Shown: one piece after another, positions 44,971-57,212 of the stretch | Numbering within the stretch: the first letter of the stretch is position 1 | Layout of the letters: each line of letters opens with the position of its first letter | Origin: Pseudoneurospora amorphoporcata | Lineage: Eukaryota; Ascomycota; Sordariomycetes; Sordariales; Sordariaceae | DNA length: 64,000 nt | Assembly: GCA_033297205.1 (NCBI GenBank) | Contig: MU859234.1 | Span: 1 to 64,000 of the forward strand | Direction: 5' to 3' | Translations under genes and position numbers: made by a program | The notes under the pieces: model-generated | The model's database searches: none | What the model saw: only the letters and a program-made list of their open reading frames with translations | What the model was told of the DNA's origin: nothing

Positions 44971-47900
44971 GTTGACTTGATGTTTTAGACTTGTTGCTTG
45001 TGGAATCCGGCGGTGGTGTTGGATTGAACCGGATTTACGGGTGTCGATTGAGTCGTTTTTAAGGTTATCGATGGTGCCTAATGATCTGGAAGGATGAGGT
45101 TCATATGAGCTCAAATAGGTTCTAGACGTTGATATAGCCCGTTGTGGTGGTAAAGGGTAGCTGTAGTCATGATGTCAGCCTTACGGTCGTTGACATCACT
45201 CGTCTGAGGAGTATGTAGATGATTGGAGGAATGCGCCAATCTTCTTTTCTGTCTTCCACTATTACTCGTTTCAATCACTTCATGATACATTCCCAATCTG
45301 ATGACACGGAAGCCTAGTGGCGTAGTTCTTGTCGATAAGTACACCTTCGTACAGTCCTGTCACCGAAGACGGGAGACATGGTCATGTCTTGGCGTGATAG
45401 TTGAGAGCATCTGCAAACACTCCATGGTAGAGCCACGCTGCTAGTCAGAATACAGCTGCCACGGACAGGTTTGCCTTTTCCGACGCTCTCAGGTCAATTG
45501 ATTGCTTCGAATTCGGTTACTTGTTCGATCAGTCCCATATAGAAGCGCCGGCCTGCTGCATCTTTTAACAGTTGCTATCGTCTCATATCCGGATTGGTAG
45601 ATGCTGCGAACAAGTCGAAGATACAGCCTCTGTCATGGTGGGGCACTGGCTCTTGACAGTAAAGTCCGGCGGTAGAATTTACCTCCAGTTGTCCGAGATA
45701 TCATATATCTTTAACGCGCACAAATCATGAGGGTTGATGTGGTTATCGATGTTGGTAATGTTGAAGCGGGTGTTGTTGCCGGATGCACTCGAACAGTCTT
45801 GGATCAGTGGAGTTCTACGGGTACCTAGGGGGGCGGTTAGCACATGGATGCGGTGCACTGTGGGGCCCGGGGTCCCTGCATTCAGCCGCTCTCTGCAAAA
45901 TGTGGCTGCCACATCGTGCGCCGTTGAATTTCAAGCCGGCATTCCATTGCCCAGGAGGGCTTCCATTATTTGAGCATACCTCCAGTAATTCATCGTCTGC
46001 CCGAAACTGTGCTGTTGTGGATTGCGAGATGGCCTCAATCGCGGTGTTCTTTCCGGCTCCATCTTGTATTGCGCGACGCCTACAATGATGTAATGGCGGG
46101 GCACATCAGAGCGGCCGTCGGGCGGTCAGAAGGGGCTAGACATCCCGCCATCATTTAGTACCGGCAGGCATCTCATGTTTTGTTCCTAATACACTACACT
46201 ACCTGTAGGTACAATGTCTGTTGCTCATCCTCGTTCACCGTCTAGAAACCATTCAGCATTCCAGGTTCGCGTCCACCTCAGCCAACCACCGAGTGGTGAT
46301 CGAGCAGATCTTCCTCTACGACCAACCGAATCTCAGCTCAGCTTCCCGGGCGCAACACCACAAAAGGACACTTCCGTAAGTACCTCAAACAGATGTCATT
46401 GTTGCAAGTGCATTGCAGCCAAGCTCGGGTGTGTCCCCAGAGGGGCACTGTTTGGGGACGACGGGATGCCCTGATGGACGGAAAGGACCACCCACTCTCC
46501 CTTCCTCACCTCTTATAAAGGAACACTTCCAACTTGGGTTCTCAATGCTGCTGTCACAGGAATTGCACATTTGGTCAAGGTCAATCAATGCCCACGCCCC
46601 GTCTCGGGCAATCTTGGAACAAAAGGAGGCCTTTGCGCTCGGCCCTCTTCTCACCAGGATCAGCTCTCCGACGGAGTTGTGTCCATCTTATGTCCATTTG
46701 AACCGTCCGATATTGTCAGAATTGCAGCTGCAAGCGCACGGGGCTCTTTTCCATTTTCACCCTCCCAACAAGCTGCGTGCCTGCGCGCCCATGTCCGATT
46801 GAGCTCGAGCAAATGCAATCACGAGCGAGCGACCTGACGGCTCCCAGACAAATTGTTTCTTGCATTTCTTTCTGAAACCTTTGATGTCAAGGCTTTTCGG
46901 TCCTTGGCGCCGAACAAGAAGGATTTCCTTCGATTTTCCCTCCACCTTCCTTGTCCGTCAGGGACGCCTTGAATCGCTGGAACCGCTGGAACCACTGGGG
47001 TGACAGGCCCCACCAACCAACCAACCACCACTTCTCCGCGCATCCAGACTCCAGCCCCAGCCATCCAAGCCGGGCATGACATCGCAGGAAGACAACCCAC
47101 TGATCCACCATCCCAACCTCCACTCTGACGGCTCTCTCTGCCTCGCGGGTGTGCCAGTTTTTGGTCCAATGCTACGACGGCATTGCGACGGGACACCAAC
47201 CGCCGCAAAAACACGAACAGGAACATTCTAGGATTCAGCCGAACGAGTGCCTTCTGCCTTGGCTGGCCGCTGTTTGGGAACTAGGACAAGGAAATCACCT
47301 CGCGTCACACACTTTGACGACAGGCTAGACCAGACCTCATCCTCTGTCCTACACACGTTCGCTCAGGATCGTATAGCTTTTTCCAACTCTTCGACCATCT
47401 AGTTCGAAGTAGCCTTCTCTTGCTGCGATACCCGATCACCAGTCATTTGTTCCGAGCCCGGCTTGTCTACCTACGGAAGCCCCGGACCGGCACTACGCTC
47501 GCTTCCACTTCCATCGGCGTCCGAGACAAAGCGTCATCGTCTGTTTTGTCGCCTGGCATCAAGTCTAGACTGTCCTACGAGTCTGCGACACGGCAACATC
47601 GGGAAACACCTCGCTCGTGATACCCATTTGTTTTCCGTGTTCACCGGCTCTCCCTGGTATGCTGCCTCCTACTCGATTCCTTGCGGCTGTTGCTCATTTG
47701 GCGTGTCCTCATGCTAAGTTATTCAATGTACATAACAGCTGAGCATTGTTCCTTGTTTGCTCTGGTTTCCAAGACACTGTCTAGTCTCAAACGCCGCGAA
47801 ATCGACACTGTTCTTCCTCCCCATCTGCAATTGCGGCCGTTTAGAGCCTGGCGCTCATGACCTACGCTGCAAGTCGACCAAAGAACACCTGACTTGTAGA

Positions 47901-47989
47901 CTCGTCTGAACTGGTTGCTACACGTATACTCCTGCGCCCTTTCATCCACTCACATCCCGTCCTCGTATCCGAGATCCTCGTATCCGAGA
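44971..47989. promoter_or_regulatory. Long divergent intergenic region, 3.0 kb
   Basis: This lies between the small disordered protein (-) and the GH17 gene (+). Many short open frames occur on both strands (for example 46413-46802 + and 46819-47226 -), none with a motif. The last 700 bp before the GH17 gene are pyrimidine-rich with CTTC runs, as in 5' leaders of highly expressed fungal genes. CCAACCAACCAACCACC lies near 47013-47030. Confidence 0.45.
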
Positions 47990-50263
47990 ATGGCACACCC
48001 AAGATATTCATTTGACGACGACCAAATGGCGGAACGAGAACCTCTTGATGCCAACGCATCTTCATACCATCCACGAAACCAGTATTATCCGCCCTCACGC
48101 TCTCAGCAACAGTATCAGGATTCATTCCGCCCGCCGTCCGCATCCCGACCCGGAGCCCATCCGGATTCTGCCTTTGAGCGACTTCGTATGCAGAGACGCA
48201 ACAGCCAAGGACAATCCTCAGAAAGGAGCAATGCGGATGGCAACCTCAGAGCATACGTACCAGCTGGTGTGGCATCCAACAGCTACGAGCAACAAGATAT
48301 AGTGTCGCCTATGTCCCCTCCCCAGCCGCCTCCTCACCCCGCCGAGGGAAGACCATGGGACAATGATCAGGTTAGCTACTCGAAGTCACAACGACCAAGA
48401 GCCCTTAGCAACATCACTCCTGGAGCGGACGACTTCAGCAATGCTGCTGCCGGTGGTATGACGGGGATTGCGCTGACTGTCGCTGACCAGACTGCGAGGG
48501 AGAGCGGACTCAACGCACTTGACGGCCCCGCTTATCCAAGAGAATATGATGAACCCGGGCAGAATGCGCGCGAAGCATCGAACTATCCCCAGGCGCAGAT
48601 GCCTTACGCTAGTCCATACACACAAAACAGCGGGCCCCCTAGCCTACAGAACAGTTCGCAGGCACTAAATACTGCGCAATATGCGCCTGGAACCGGTACA
48701 CCTGGCCAGGCAAGTCCCTCGAGAAGCCCACCGCAAGGTCCTGGTACGACAGGTATTTACACGGACGATCCCTTCCTAAGCTATGGCCGTCCTCAGCCAC
48801 CAGGTCTGGGGGTTGTCGATCCGCTCGCCGCTCTTGACGACGATGGTGACGACGGGCTCAACTACCACCGCAAGTCGAAAAGGAACAGCATGCTCAGCCT
48901 CGGTAATGGGAGCAACAAGAGCGCCGCAGCTATTGCTGGCACTGCTGCGGCTGGCGGCGTCATTGGGGGTCTGGCCAGCCGTAATGGGAGCGGCAATGTC
49001 TCTGGCTATACTCCGATGAAGAACAATGTCCAGATGGCCGACACGATACAAGCGGCTAGTCCATATGATCCAGGTTTCGTAGCTGAAAAGCCTGGGTGGA
49101 ACTCTACAGGCAAGTCGAGCAGCAAGGGCAAGAAGTGGAGGCTAGTGGCCATCCTGGTGCTTGCCCTTCTTGTCGCTGCCGGCATAGTCCTCGGAATAGT
49201 ATTCGGCGTTGTGCTCAAGCATGGCGGAGATGACAAGAAGCAGGGTGAATCCGCTCAGGGTGAATCCGCTGCCGATGATACGACAAAGAATGGGGATCTC
49301 GACATCAACTCTTCCGAAATCCAGGCGCTCATGAATAACCCCGATCTACACAAAGTGTTCCCGGGAATGGATTATACGCCACTGAACTCGCAGTACCCGG
49401 ATTGTATGCACAACCCTCCTTCGCAAAACAACATCACTCGTGATGTCGCGGTTTTGTCACAGTTGACCAACACGATTCGGCTTTACGGCACCGATTGCAA
49501 CCAAACCGAGATGGTAATTCACGCTTTGAAGCAGCTGAAGCTCGACAACACGACCAAAATCTGGCTGGGCGTCTGGCAAGATGGCAACACGACGACTAAT
49601 GATCGTCAGCTCTCCCAGATGTGGACCATTCTCGACACCTACGGCGAGAAATGGTTCAAGGGTCTTATTATAGCTAACGAGATTCTGTTCCGCGAGGAAA
49701 TGACTCTCACCGGTCTGAGCACGCTTCTCTCCGACGTCCGCACAAACCTCACCTCCAGGGGCATGAAGCTACCGGTGGCGACCAGCGATCTTGGTGACAA
49801 CTGGGATGAATCGCTGGCCAAGGTGAGCGATTACATCATGGCGAACATTCATCCTTTCTTTGGCGGCGTCAACGTCAAGGAGGCAGCGGCATGGACCACG
49901 ACTTTCTGGCAAAACCAGGCTGGCGCCTTCATGAAATCGGACAAGTCCAAGAACATCATCAGCGAAACAGGTTGGCCGTCGCAGGGTGGGTCGGACTGCT
50001 ATCCGGATGCTAAAACTACCAACTGCCCTGACCGCGCGGTGGCCGGTATTACTCAGTTGAACCAGTTTATGAATGATTGGGTATGTCAAGCACTCGCCAA
50101 TGAAACTAATTATTTCTGGTTCGAGGCCTTTGACGAGCCATGGAAGGTCCGGTTCGATACTGAGGATCAACAATGGGAGGACCACTGGGGTCTCATGGAC
50201 GTTGACAGGAATCTCAAGAAGGGGATCAAGATCCCGGATTGCGGTGGCAAGACGGTAGACTGA
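47990..50263 (+). CDS. btgC: Membrane-anchored GH17 glucan endo-1,3-beta-glucosidase (BtgC type), 757 aa
   Basis: This is a single open frame without introns. The first 380 or so residues are a disordered Pro/Gln/Ser/Tyr-rich cytosolic region with a small Gly/Ala segment (SAAAIAGTAAAGGVIGGLAS). A transmembrane anchor lies at about 384-409 (VAILVLALLVAAGIVLGIVF). A linker and the GH17 catalytic domain follow from about 465. The probable acid/base Glu564 (IIANEILF) and nucleophile Glu659 (ISETGWPSQGG) are 95 residues apart, as in this fold. The final WFEAFDEPWK motif is conserved. BtgC enzymes split or rearrange beta-1,3-glucan at the plasma membrane during wall remodelling. I chose the ATG at 47990 (GAGAATGGC); an in-frame ATG at 47915 would add 25 residues of atypical sequence. 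Confidence 0.93.
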   Translation: MAHPRYSFDDDQMAEREPLDANASSYHPRNQYYPPSRSQQQYQDSFRPPSASRPGAHPDSAFERLRMQRRNSQGQSSERSNADGNLRAYVPAGVASNSYEQQDIVSPMSPPQPPPHPAEGRPWDNDQVSYSKSQRPRALSNITPGADDFSNAAAGGMTGIALTVADQTARESGLNALDGPAYPREYDEPGQNAREASNYPQAQMPYASPYTQNSGPPSLQNSSQALNTAQYAPGTGTPGQASPSRSPPQGPGTTGIYTDDPFLSYGRPQPPGLGVVDPLAALDDDGDDGLNYHRKSKRNSMLSLGNGSNKSAAAIAGTAAAGGVIGGLASRNGSGNVSGYTPMKNNVQMADTIQAASPYDPGFVAEKPGWNSTGKSSSKGKKWRLVAILVLALLVAAGIVLGIVFGVVLKHGGDDKKQGESAQGESAADDTTKNGDLDINSSEIQALMNNPDLHKVFPGMDYTPLNSQYPDCMHNPPSQNNITRDVAVLSQLTNTIRLYGTDCNQTEMVIHALKQLKLDNTTKIWLGVWQDGNTTTNDRQLSQMWTILDTYGEKWFKGLIIANEILFREEMTLTGLSTLLSDVRTNLTSRGMKLPVATSDLGDNWDESLAKVSDYIMANIHPFFGGVNVKEAAAWTTTFWQNQAGAFMKSDKSKNIISETGWPSQGGSDCYPDAKTTNCPDRAVAGITQLNQFMNDWVCQALANETNYFWFEAFDEPWKVRFDTEDQQWEDHWGLMDVDRNLKKGIKIPDCGGKTVD

Positions 50264-53200
50264 GCGACGAGGCGAGAGTTGCGTTTTGGGTTTGTGGTTA
50301 TAGAACGGAAAAAGCGAGACAGCGCCAATGGTGCGTATCGCGATTTCACTTTCGATGTGATCTGGGACACCGACGAGTTAGTACTGGATTGGCCACGCAG
50401 GGTTCATGGTATAACACGCGCGTGGCTGTTTCGATGACAAGAAGGCCAGAAAGGCTTTGGTATGTATATGATGGAATGACGACGAAGGACAGGATGGATG
50501 GGTTATGAGATGAGGACATGGAAATGGATACATGAATTACTGTCTGACAAGGGGTTTATCTGGCGTTCATTCGGCACGTCAATTTGAAGGGTGTTGATGT
50601 ATTATTTGTTGGCTTGATATCTCTTAGCTTTGTCGAAAGAAGGAGGCCCTTCGGGGAGCATCTCCTCTTTTGCTGTACTTCGCGATATATATATATCATG
50701 GGTCTGGGGCAAAAGGTATTGCTGTTGGGCTTGCTTTGATTTAGCTGAACTGAAAGGATGACTGCCTTGGATTGAGTGGTTTTGCATTACTTACAATCAG
50801 CTCCCCACATGAGCTGCAACATAATCCTTCGAGATAGACCACCCATACTGCTTCGCTCTTCGAGTCTTATCATCCATCGCCTGCGTGGTCAATCTCTAGA
50901 AGATACCAGCGTATCAGTCACCACCAGCGCATAGATGTCGAGTTTCATACGCGCATATTAGTTACAGATCACTTTCACTTGCGCGGTGGAAACTCAGTCA
51001 GTCAGTCAGTCGATGGGTACCTATCTCTGCAAATCGGTCCGTCCGGAAAAGTTGCTCCCCTCCATCTGCCTACCGCTTAGACTAGGCGAAGGGTACGAAG
51101 GGGAGTGTCGAGAAATATGACATGTCAACTGTTTTGGAAAAGTTATGGCATAAAACCGACAGACGCGACGAGGCCTTCAACGACCAGCGGACCAGGCCTG
51201 CTTTCTACCTACCGTGACGGTCGGTGTATCAGCTTCCGCAGAGATTGGAAATGTCTTTACACGTGACACCAGATATTTTAAACCAGATACTTAAGGCAAG
51301 ATAAAGAAAGAGTCGTCGTAGTGGTACTGGTAGCAAGGTATGTCTGTACGTAACTATGACCTTGACCTTGACCGTGGATACGACTGACCATGGCCTATGG
51401 GTTTACTCGTCCCGTGCCTATGACTATGACCGTGATGACGAGTTTCTTTTTCACATTTCACGACCGGAACACGAAGGATTGCTTCCCCACTTGTTACCAG
51501 ACAGATGGAGCCCGTCCGACGACGGACCGATCTTGCCAAACTAAAACCGGTAGTAGTCTAGTAGCTGAAAAGTATGGAGGGGTAGGTAGGTAGGTAGTAT
51601 GTATTAGTACTCGTGGTGGTAGTCTGGTAGACTTTGGTGGTGGTCGGTGGTCGTGGTTGAAGTGTGTGGTAGGTAGTAGCGAGACTCTAGAATGGTGGGC
51701 GTAGTAGGTGATCTGTCAGGTGATACGACACAAGACTTATGTGGGCAATTAATGAATGAATCCCTTGGAGGATCCATGCCTCTTTGTATTATCATTCAGT
51801 ATCTGCGGGGGATTCGAGAGTTCCATTGTGCCATTGCCGTTGCCTGCAAAGAAAGGCTGGTTATCGGCGAAATGGAGATATGGGAGATGAGATGTTGTGA
51901 TCATAAGTATGGATGGGCGGCTATATAGGTCATGGTTCATGGTTCGTGGCTCAGGCTTCCTCGTATAAGATCCGACTATGATGATGTGATTAGCTTCAAG
52001 ATTACACGCGTGATCCGATATCAATTGATCACTATCAAGGTGGTGAGTAGGCGGCTAATTGACAGTTAACGGCTTTTGTTATACTGCATGTTACCCTGCA
52101 ATATGCCCGCCTGCTGGTTGATCCCTCCCATGTTAACCAACGGGAAGGCGGTTGAGACGATCCTGAATCTGGATCTGATATGCAACTGCCTGATATACCG
52201 ATTGATCTCGGGGGCATGTTGAATGATCATCAGGGTCTTGGACGTTTGGTGTCTGTGTTGGTGTTGACGGAGGGTGAACCGGGAAATTGTTCGTCTTTGT
52301 GACTGCTTTGATCTCTTCTGGGATTGGTTTTATTGCATCCAGTCATGAAGTTTTCTACATGGCTCGTTGCATGGCTCGCTGGCTACCAAGGCCTCTGTTG
52401 GTGAGCCAGTTTCTCTCGCATTCCGGATGCTCATTTCAGCTTCATTCTTCCTGTGTTCTTTGTTATCTTGATTCCCCTTTCATCAGTTTGTGGTGGTTGT
52501 CTTCCTTCGGCAGCTTTTCCTTTGTATGTAGAGTTCCTTGTCGGTCAAGTTGTGGTATCTTGGTATCCACCGACTTGATTGATGCCACTGCGTTGTGCGC
52601 CTCGATCAAGTTTGTGTAATGAATGAGCTTGACAAACCTTCAACAAAGAATATCAGATACAATGCAATAAAAGGCATCATAGGATGAGAATATCTAAAAC
52701 GTTGACCCCTTTTTTTTTTTTCACCGCCTCCGTCGTCTCGCCTCGGGACTTCTTGCGAAGACGTTCAGGCTCATAACGCGGAATGGTCGAAGTCGGTCAG
52801 CGTCCGAACTTGAGTTTCTTGCTTGAAAGTTGGCATCAACTGGATGTTGAGCGTAAGCCCAGTAGACAAGACCCGGCTTTTCCAGCTCTTACTTGTTTCA
52901 AAAGCAGCCCCAGCTCCTGTCGGGTCCAAGGAGTAATGACAAATGATTTGGTGAGCGAAAGTCTGTGAATGGACGGAAAGATGCTACCCGACAACAAGGA
53001 GCATTGTCTTTGAGCGCTCAGCAGGTATCATCCGAATCTAACCGGTCCTTGTCCCACCCTTTTGTGAATGACTTCATGCCACTGGCTAGGTGCTTGTTTG
53101 TTTTGTCTTTGCAAATTCTGACATCGTCATCACAAATCCAAGCCAACATTCGATGTTGAACCGTGAGATGACGAAAGAGTAGCAACACCTTGTTGGCCCA

Positions 53201-55829
53201 AGTCATGTCCTCTTACTCCGCCCAACGAACTCTTTTTCCACCGCCGACGCTCTAGCCGCCTGCGTCTTATATAAGTGGGAGAGCTGGGTCATGCCTGCCT
53301 GCAATGCTGCGGTGCTGCAGCGTGTCAACCCTTTGCAGGCGCTCGCAGGATACATTGTGCGTACGCATCTCGACTATAGATGCCCAAGCAGAATGGATAG
53401 AAGTCTTCTGTGAAACATCAATATGCCTCCTCAGCCCAAAGGTAGAAGCTTCTGATGTTGTGTAACTTGAGGACATGTGACAGCGGCTCGTGGTCTGTTA
53501 CACAATACCATACTGACATGCTGTTTGGGTACCAAGTGACCAGGTAGGTAGATCCCATATCTGATCATTCCGATATTCTCTCATAACAAGATCGGAGAGG
53601 AAGGCGTGCAGGTTCTGCAAGAATCGAAATGGGAACACAATTGTCCATGTCTGCCTGGGGTCTGAACCCGGAATTTACGGAGTGCAACTCAACCGTATCC
53701 CGACGAAGCCCGAATCTGTGGTTGCATCTTTGGTTAGGTCGATGTACATGAAATATAGAGCTAGTTCAAGCCAATAACAAAGCAATTGAGGGTCGAGTGA
53801 TAGTTCTTTTTGGGGTTCCTGGGGGAAAGGTGGCTTCTCTACTTACGAGTGCCGGTTGGCACTAATTTGATATCCCCTGACTTAATATCCTGCTTCAATG
53901 GCCTGGCACGCTGTGCTGCTTCGAGTGGCCTTGAGTCGACCAGTCCAGGTAAAATATGAAGACGGGGTACAGGGAGATTAGCTGAGATCATGTCTGACGA
54001 GATCTTGTGTGTCGCAAATCGATTGCTTTATTCAGTACCCTGGTGATCAGGTTCGGTACTAGTACAGTGCCTTTGTAGATCTGTCATGTATGTCGGCGAC
54101 AGCTGCGTGGCGTATGATATTTTTGCCAATTGGGCCATGGTTTCCCCAACACGTCCTCTCTTATAGTCGGGAGCCTGATCCGAGAGGGTGGTAATCCCCA
54201 TGCGAGCACACCCATTGACGGGTTTCAGAAGACCAAACAAGGAAAATCAAACAAGTCCCAGGAAGAGGAAAGATGCAATGAATGGCAAAGGCTGAGGCCA
54301 GGAGGATTTGTGTGTGTGTAAGACGCAGACCGCCATCTGCGCCGCTTCGGTCCAAGTCTCAGATATCAAAACCTTACGCTGACGACGTATGGCTGCCTGT
54401 CAAATATCGACGAGTGGAAGGACGATAGGCGAGATTGTCCCGAGGTAGTCACCCTGATATTCGGGGTAATACCTTCAGTGAGCAAACTATGAGACCCCCG
54501 CGCGGAGTCTGTGGAGGGATGGGGAAAAAAAAAAGAAAATACCGAAGGGCCAGAACCTCGTCAAGATAATCTTGGCATCTAGAGGCATGATGCGATCGAA
54601 GAGAAGTTGAAGCCGAACCGCCGGCAGTGCTCTGGCCTCAGTATGGGATGATCACCAGGCGTGCTAAGATCAGGGATGTGATTGGAGACCGGCTGGGGAA
54701 TCTAGTGATGTAGCAGCTATGCGGGCGGGGTGGTATGGGGTGGTATGCATGGTGGTGCTGATTTGACCTTCCCCTAAAGGGGGGAACGCTTCATTTGCTA
54801 CGCCCAGTATTGCGACCTAGCACCTTGCCCAGGTGGGCCAATCTGGCACCTACCGAGCCAACGACGAATCTTGATGGACGTTAGGACCGGCGTTGGACCC
54901 CCAAGTGATATGGATAATGGCTGGCAGTATGGGTCAGGGTTGATATGCAGTCGTTGGTGCAGTTTGTGGTCCTATTGTTAAGGTGTCAACTCAGCAGGCG
55001 CCGGCAAGGGCTCGCTGGTATCGGTATAGGGTGGTCTCGTGGATTAAGGCGCTGACAGATATAATAATAGCTGGGCGGAGACTCCAGGCGTCACCTGAAT
55101 TTCCCGCCGATGCCATTTAGTTTCTATATCCCTTCTTCCCAGTCCGACCAGGGTTTCCTCGTAGCTCTCTCCCGGTTCGGATATTCTACTATCTGCGTCA
55201 GCAAATTTCAGCATATGAGTTGATGTGACTCTGTAACCGGCTTTGTTTGGGTCAGGTCCAAACGTTGATAAGTATGCACAGTCCCTACGGTGTCTGGAGT
55301 CGTATCCTTCGCACAGTTTGGGACCCTTTGCTAACGGTTACGAGGTGCCGCGCCCAATTCGTCGGCGGAGACCTGTCGTAGTTACCAAAATTGATCCAAA
55401 GACATTCCAGTTAGAGGTTGGCAGGCGGTCCAGAGGTAACAGAGCCTCCCAGTTTGGCACTGTAACTTTGTTTGCCAAGGTCACGGCTAACGCATCCGAA
55501 ATCTAGAGTCGGGGTATCTTCTGGATCAAGATAAACGTGAGACCCGGCCGTTCAGCCAAGAAGTGCAGTGCACCAAGCCCATGACACTTGCCAAAGGGAC
55601 GACACAACATCGGACTACTTGAACTTCCCTTAAAACTGGACTGCTAGGTCCGCAAGGAACATAAGTTGGTTGATGCCCTCACCGCGTTCGGCAAACGAAG
55701 CGCCCACCATCAACAAGAGGCTTCCACCAGGCAGCTCGACTTTCCTCTTCCCCGTCCTTTGATATTTGATACCTCCTTATATTATATTCCTCTCAGCTTG
55801 CAGAGACCACGCCGCCCCGAACGGTCAAT
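50264..55829. other. Gene-poor interval of 5.6 kb
   Basis: This is the longest stretch without a supported gene. It contains only short open frames on both strands. Low-complexity spots include CAGTCAGTCAGTCAGTC near 50995-51011, GGTAGGTAGGTAGGTAG near 51581-51597, a CTATGACCTTGACC repeat near 51353-51368 and a G-rich GGGGTGGTATGGGG near 54726-54745. I found no transposon ends, tRNA or RIP signature. Confidence 0.5.
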
Positions 55830-57212
55830 ATGGCTCCGTATATACAGGAGCCGGACATGCTGTCGAGCTCCGGGTACTGGGTGGTAGATAGGAGGATTGT
55901 GATTGCAATCCCCAATCCCAGCGACCCCCTGGATCCACACAGGCTCGCCATTGAATCACCGAAGCAAGGCATCAAACACTCGTTGATGGAGGCGACTGCA
56001 CCGCTTGATACAGTACATGACCTCTCGTTCGGTGTGGAGCTAAAGTTCTTGCTCCCTCTCCTTGTCCAGGGTGAGCGAGATCCGGAACCCGAAGACCACA
56101 GAAAGGTCAACATGACACGACTGAGAGACAGCGAAGCCACTCGGCGGGAACAGGTTTATGACTGCATCGCCAAGTCGATAAGCCAAGCCGGTGAGAAGTC
56201 GACCACCATATCTCGAATCACAAAAGATGCAAGCCATGAGCGGGCATTCTGGAAGTCGCACTGGATCGTCAAGAAAGCCAACTCGGCCGAACCCACACCA
56301 GAGCAAGCCAATCTGGAGGGCTATGTGTGGCTGTCTGTCGAAGTAAGCTCGCCGTCACTGCCCGCCAAGGACGCCGAGACCAAGCATCGGCTCGAGACGG
56401 TATTGCGCTCGCTCTTTTCGAACCACCGTCTGGTCGCAAACTACACTTGCGAAGTCCACATCCACATCGGACGAACAGACGGACAGCCTTTCAGTCTGAC
56501 CACCTTGAAAAGACTAGGAACGCTGCTGTGGATGGGCGAAGAGCAAATTCGAAGCATCAGAAACCCAAGATCGCCCAACTATCACAACGTGTATACTTGG
56601 GGGTTCGAGACACGAAAGTACAGTCGCCTAGCTCTAAGAGCTCAAGAAATCGCACTCCGGGAGCATGAGTCGGCAGCTTGCCAAGACGGTGTGTTGGTCG
56701 AGGATTGGCAGGTGGCGGAAGTGCTCGAAACCCATCCGGAGATGCAGGCCAAAGATCGAAAGGCTATCGAGGAGCTGTGGAAAGCAGGTTCGCATACGGA
56801 GCTGGGGCGGTTGTTGTCGGGAGAGAAGAAGCCATATCGACGACTCGGTTTCAACTTTAGCGCATTCGGGCAGGAGGACGAACGGGCGCGGAACAACCCT
56901 CGGACCATGGAGTTCCGCATGATGGAAGGGACTACCAACATCAATTACATCCTGGGCTGGTTGTCCATCTGCAAGGCCTTGGCTGAGGTGGCGATGATGC
57001 GGTCGGATGGTCGGTATCCCATGGTGTTGGATCGGCTGATAGGACAGCGGCACGCCCGATCACGGTCAGTTGGAGCTCGGCGAGAGACCGTTTCGGAGAC
57101 ACAAGGGCAGAGATGCGGTCGGGAGTTTCGAGAGATGATGGATGACCTGGGAGTCCCACGAGACGTCTATCGAGATCTAGAAGCGAAGGTTACACTGGAA
57201 AACGAGATTTGA
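55830..57212 (+). CDS. Putative amidoligase (Amidoligase_2, COOH-NH2 ligase fold), 460 aa
   Basis: This is a single open frame. Three motifs of the amidoligase_2 family are visible in order: FGVELKFLL (Phe67-Gly-Val-Glu70), HIHIGRTDGQPFSL (His210, His212, Gly214) and RTMEFRMMEGTTN (Glu361-Phe-Arg363, then Gly367-Thr-Thr-Asn370). In this ATP-grasp-like, glutamine-synthetase-like fold the Glu, His and Arg residues bind ATP-Mg and the carboxylate. Family members join a carboxyl to an amine. In bacteria they sit in peptide or cell-wall modification loci; fungal members are common but uncharacterised. No signal peptide or membrane segment is seen, so a cytosolic enzyme is likely. The neighbours give no hint of substrate. 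Length is usual for fungal members. Confidence 0.85.
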   Translation: MAPYIQEPDMLSSSGYWVVDRRIVIAIPNPSDPLDPHRLAIESPKQGIKHSLMEATAPLDTVHDLSFGVELKFLLPLLVQGERDPEPEDHRKVNMTRLRDSEATRREQVYDCIAKSISQAGEKSTTISRITKDASHERAFWKSHWIVKKANSAEPTPEQANLEGYVWLSVEVSSPSLPAKDAETKHRLETVLRSLFSNHRLVANYTCEVHIHIGRTDGQPFSLTTLKRLGTLLWMGEEQIRSIRNPRSPNYHNVYTWGFETRKYSRLALRAQEIALREHESAACQDGVLVEDWQVAEVLETHPEMQAKDRKAIEELWKAGSHTELGRLLSGEKKPYRRLGFNFSAFGQEDERARNNPRTMEFRMMEGTTNINYILGWLSICKALAEVAMMRSDGRYPMVLDRLIGQRHARSRSVGARRETVSETQGQRCGREFREMMDDLGVPRDVYRDLEAKVTLENEI

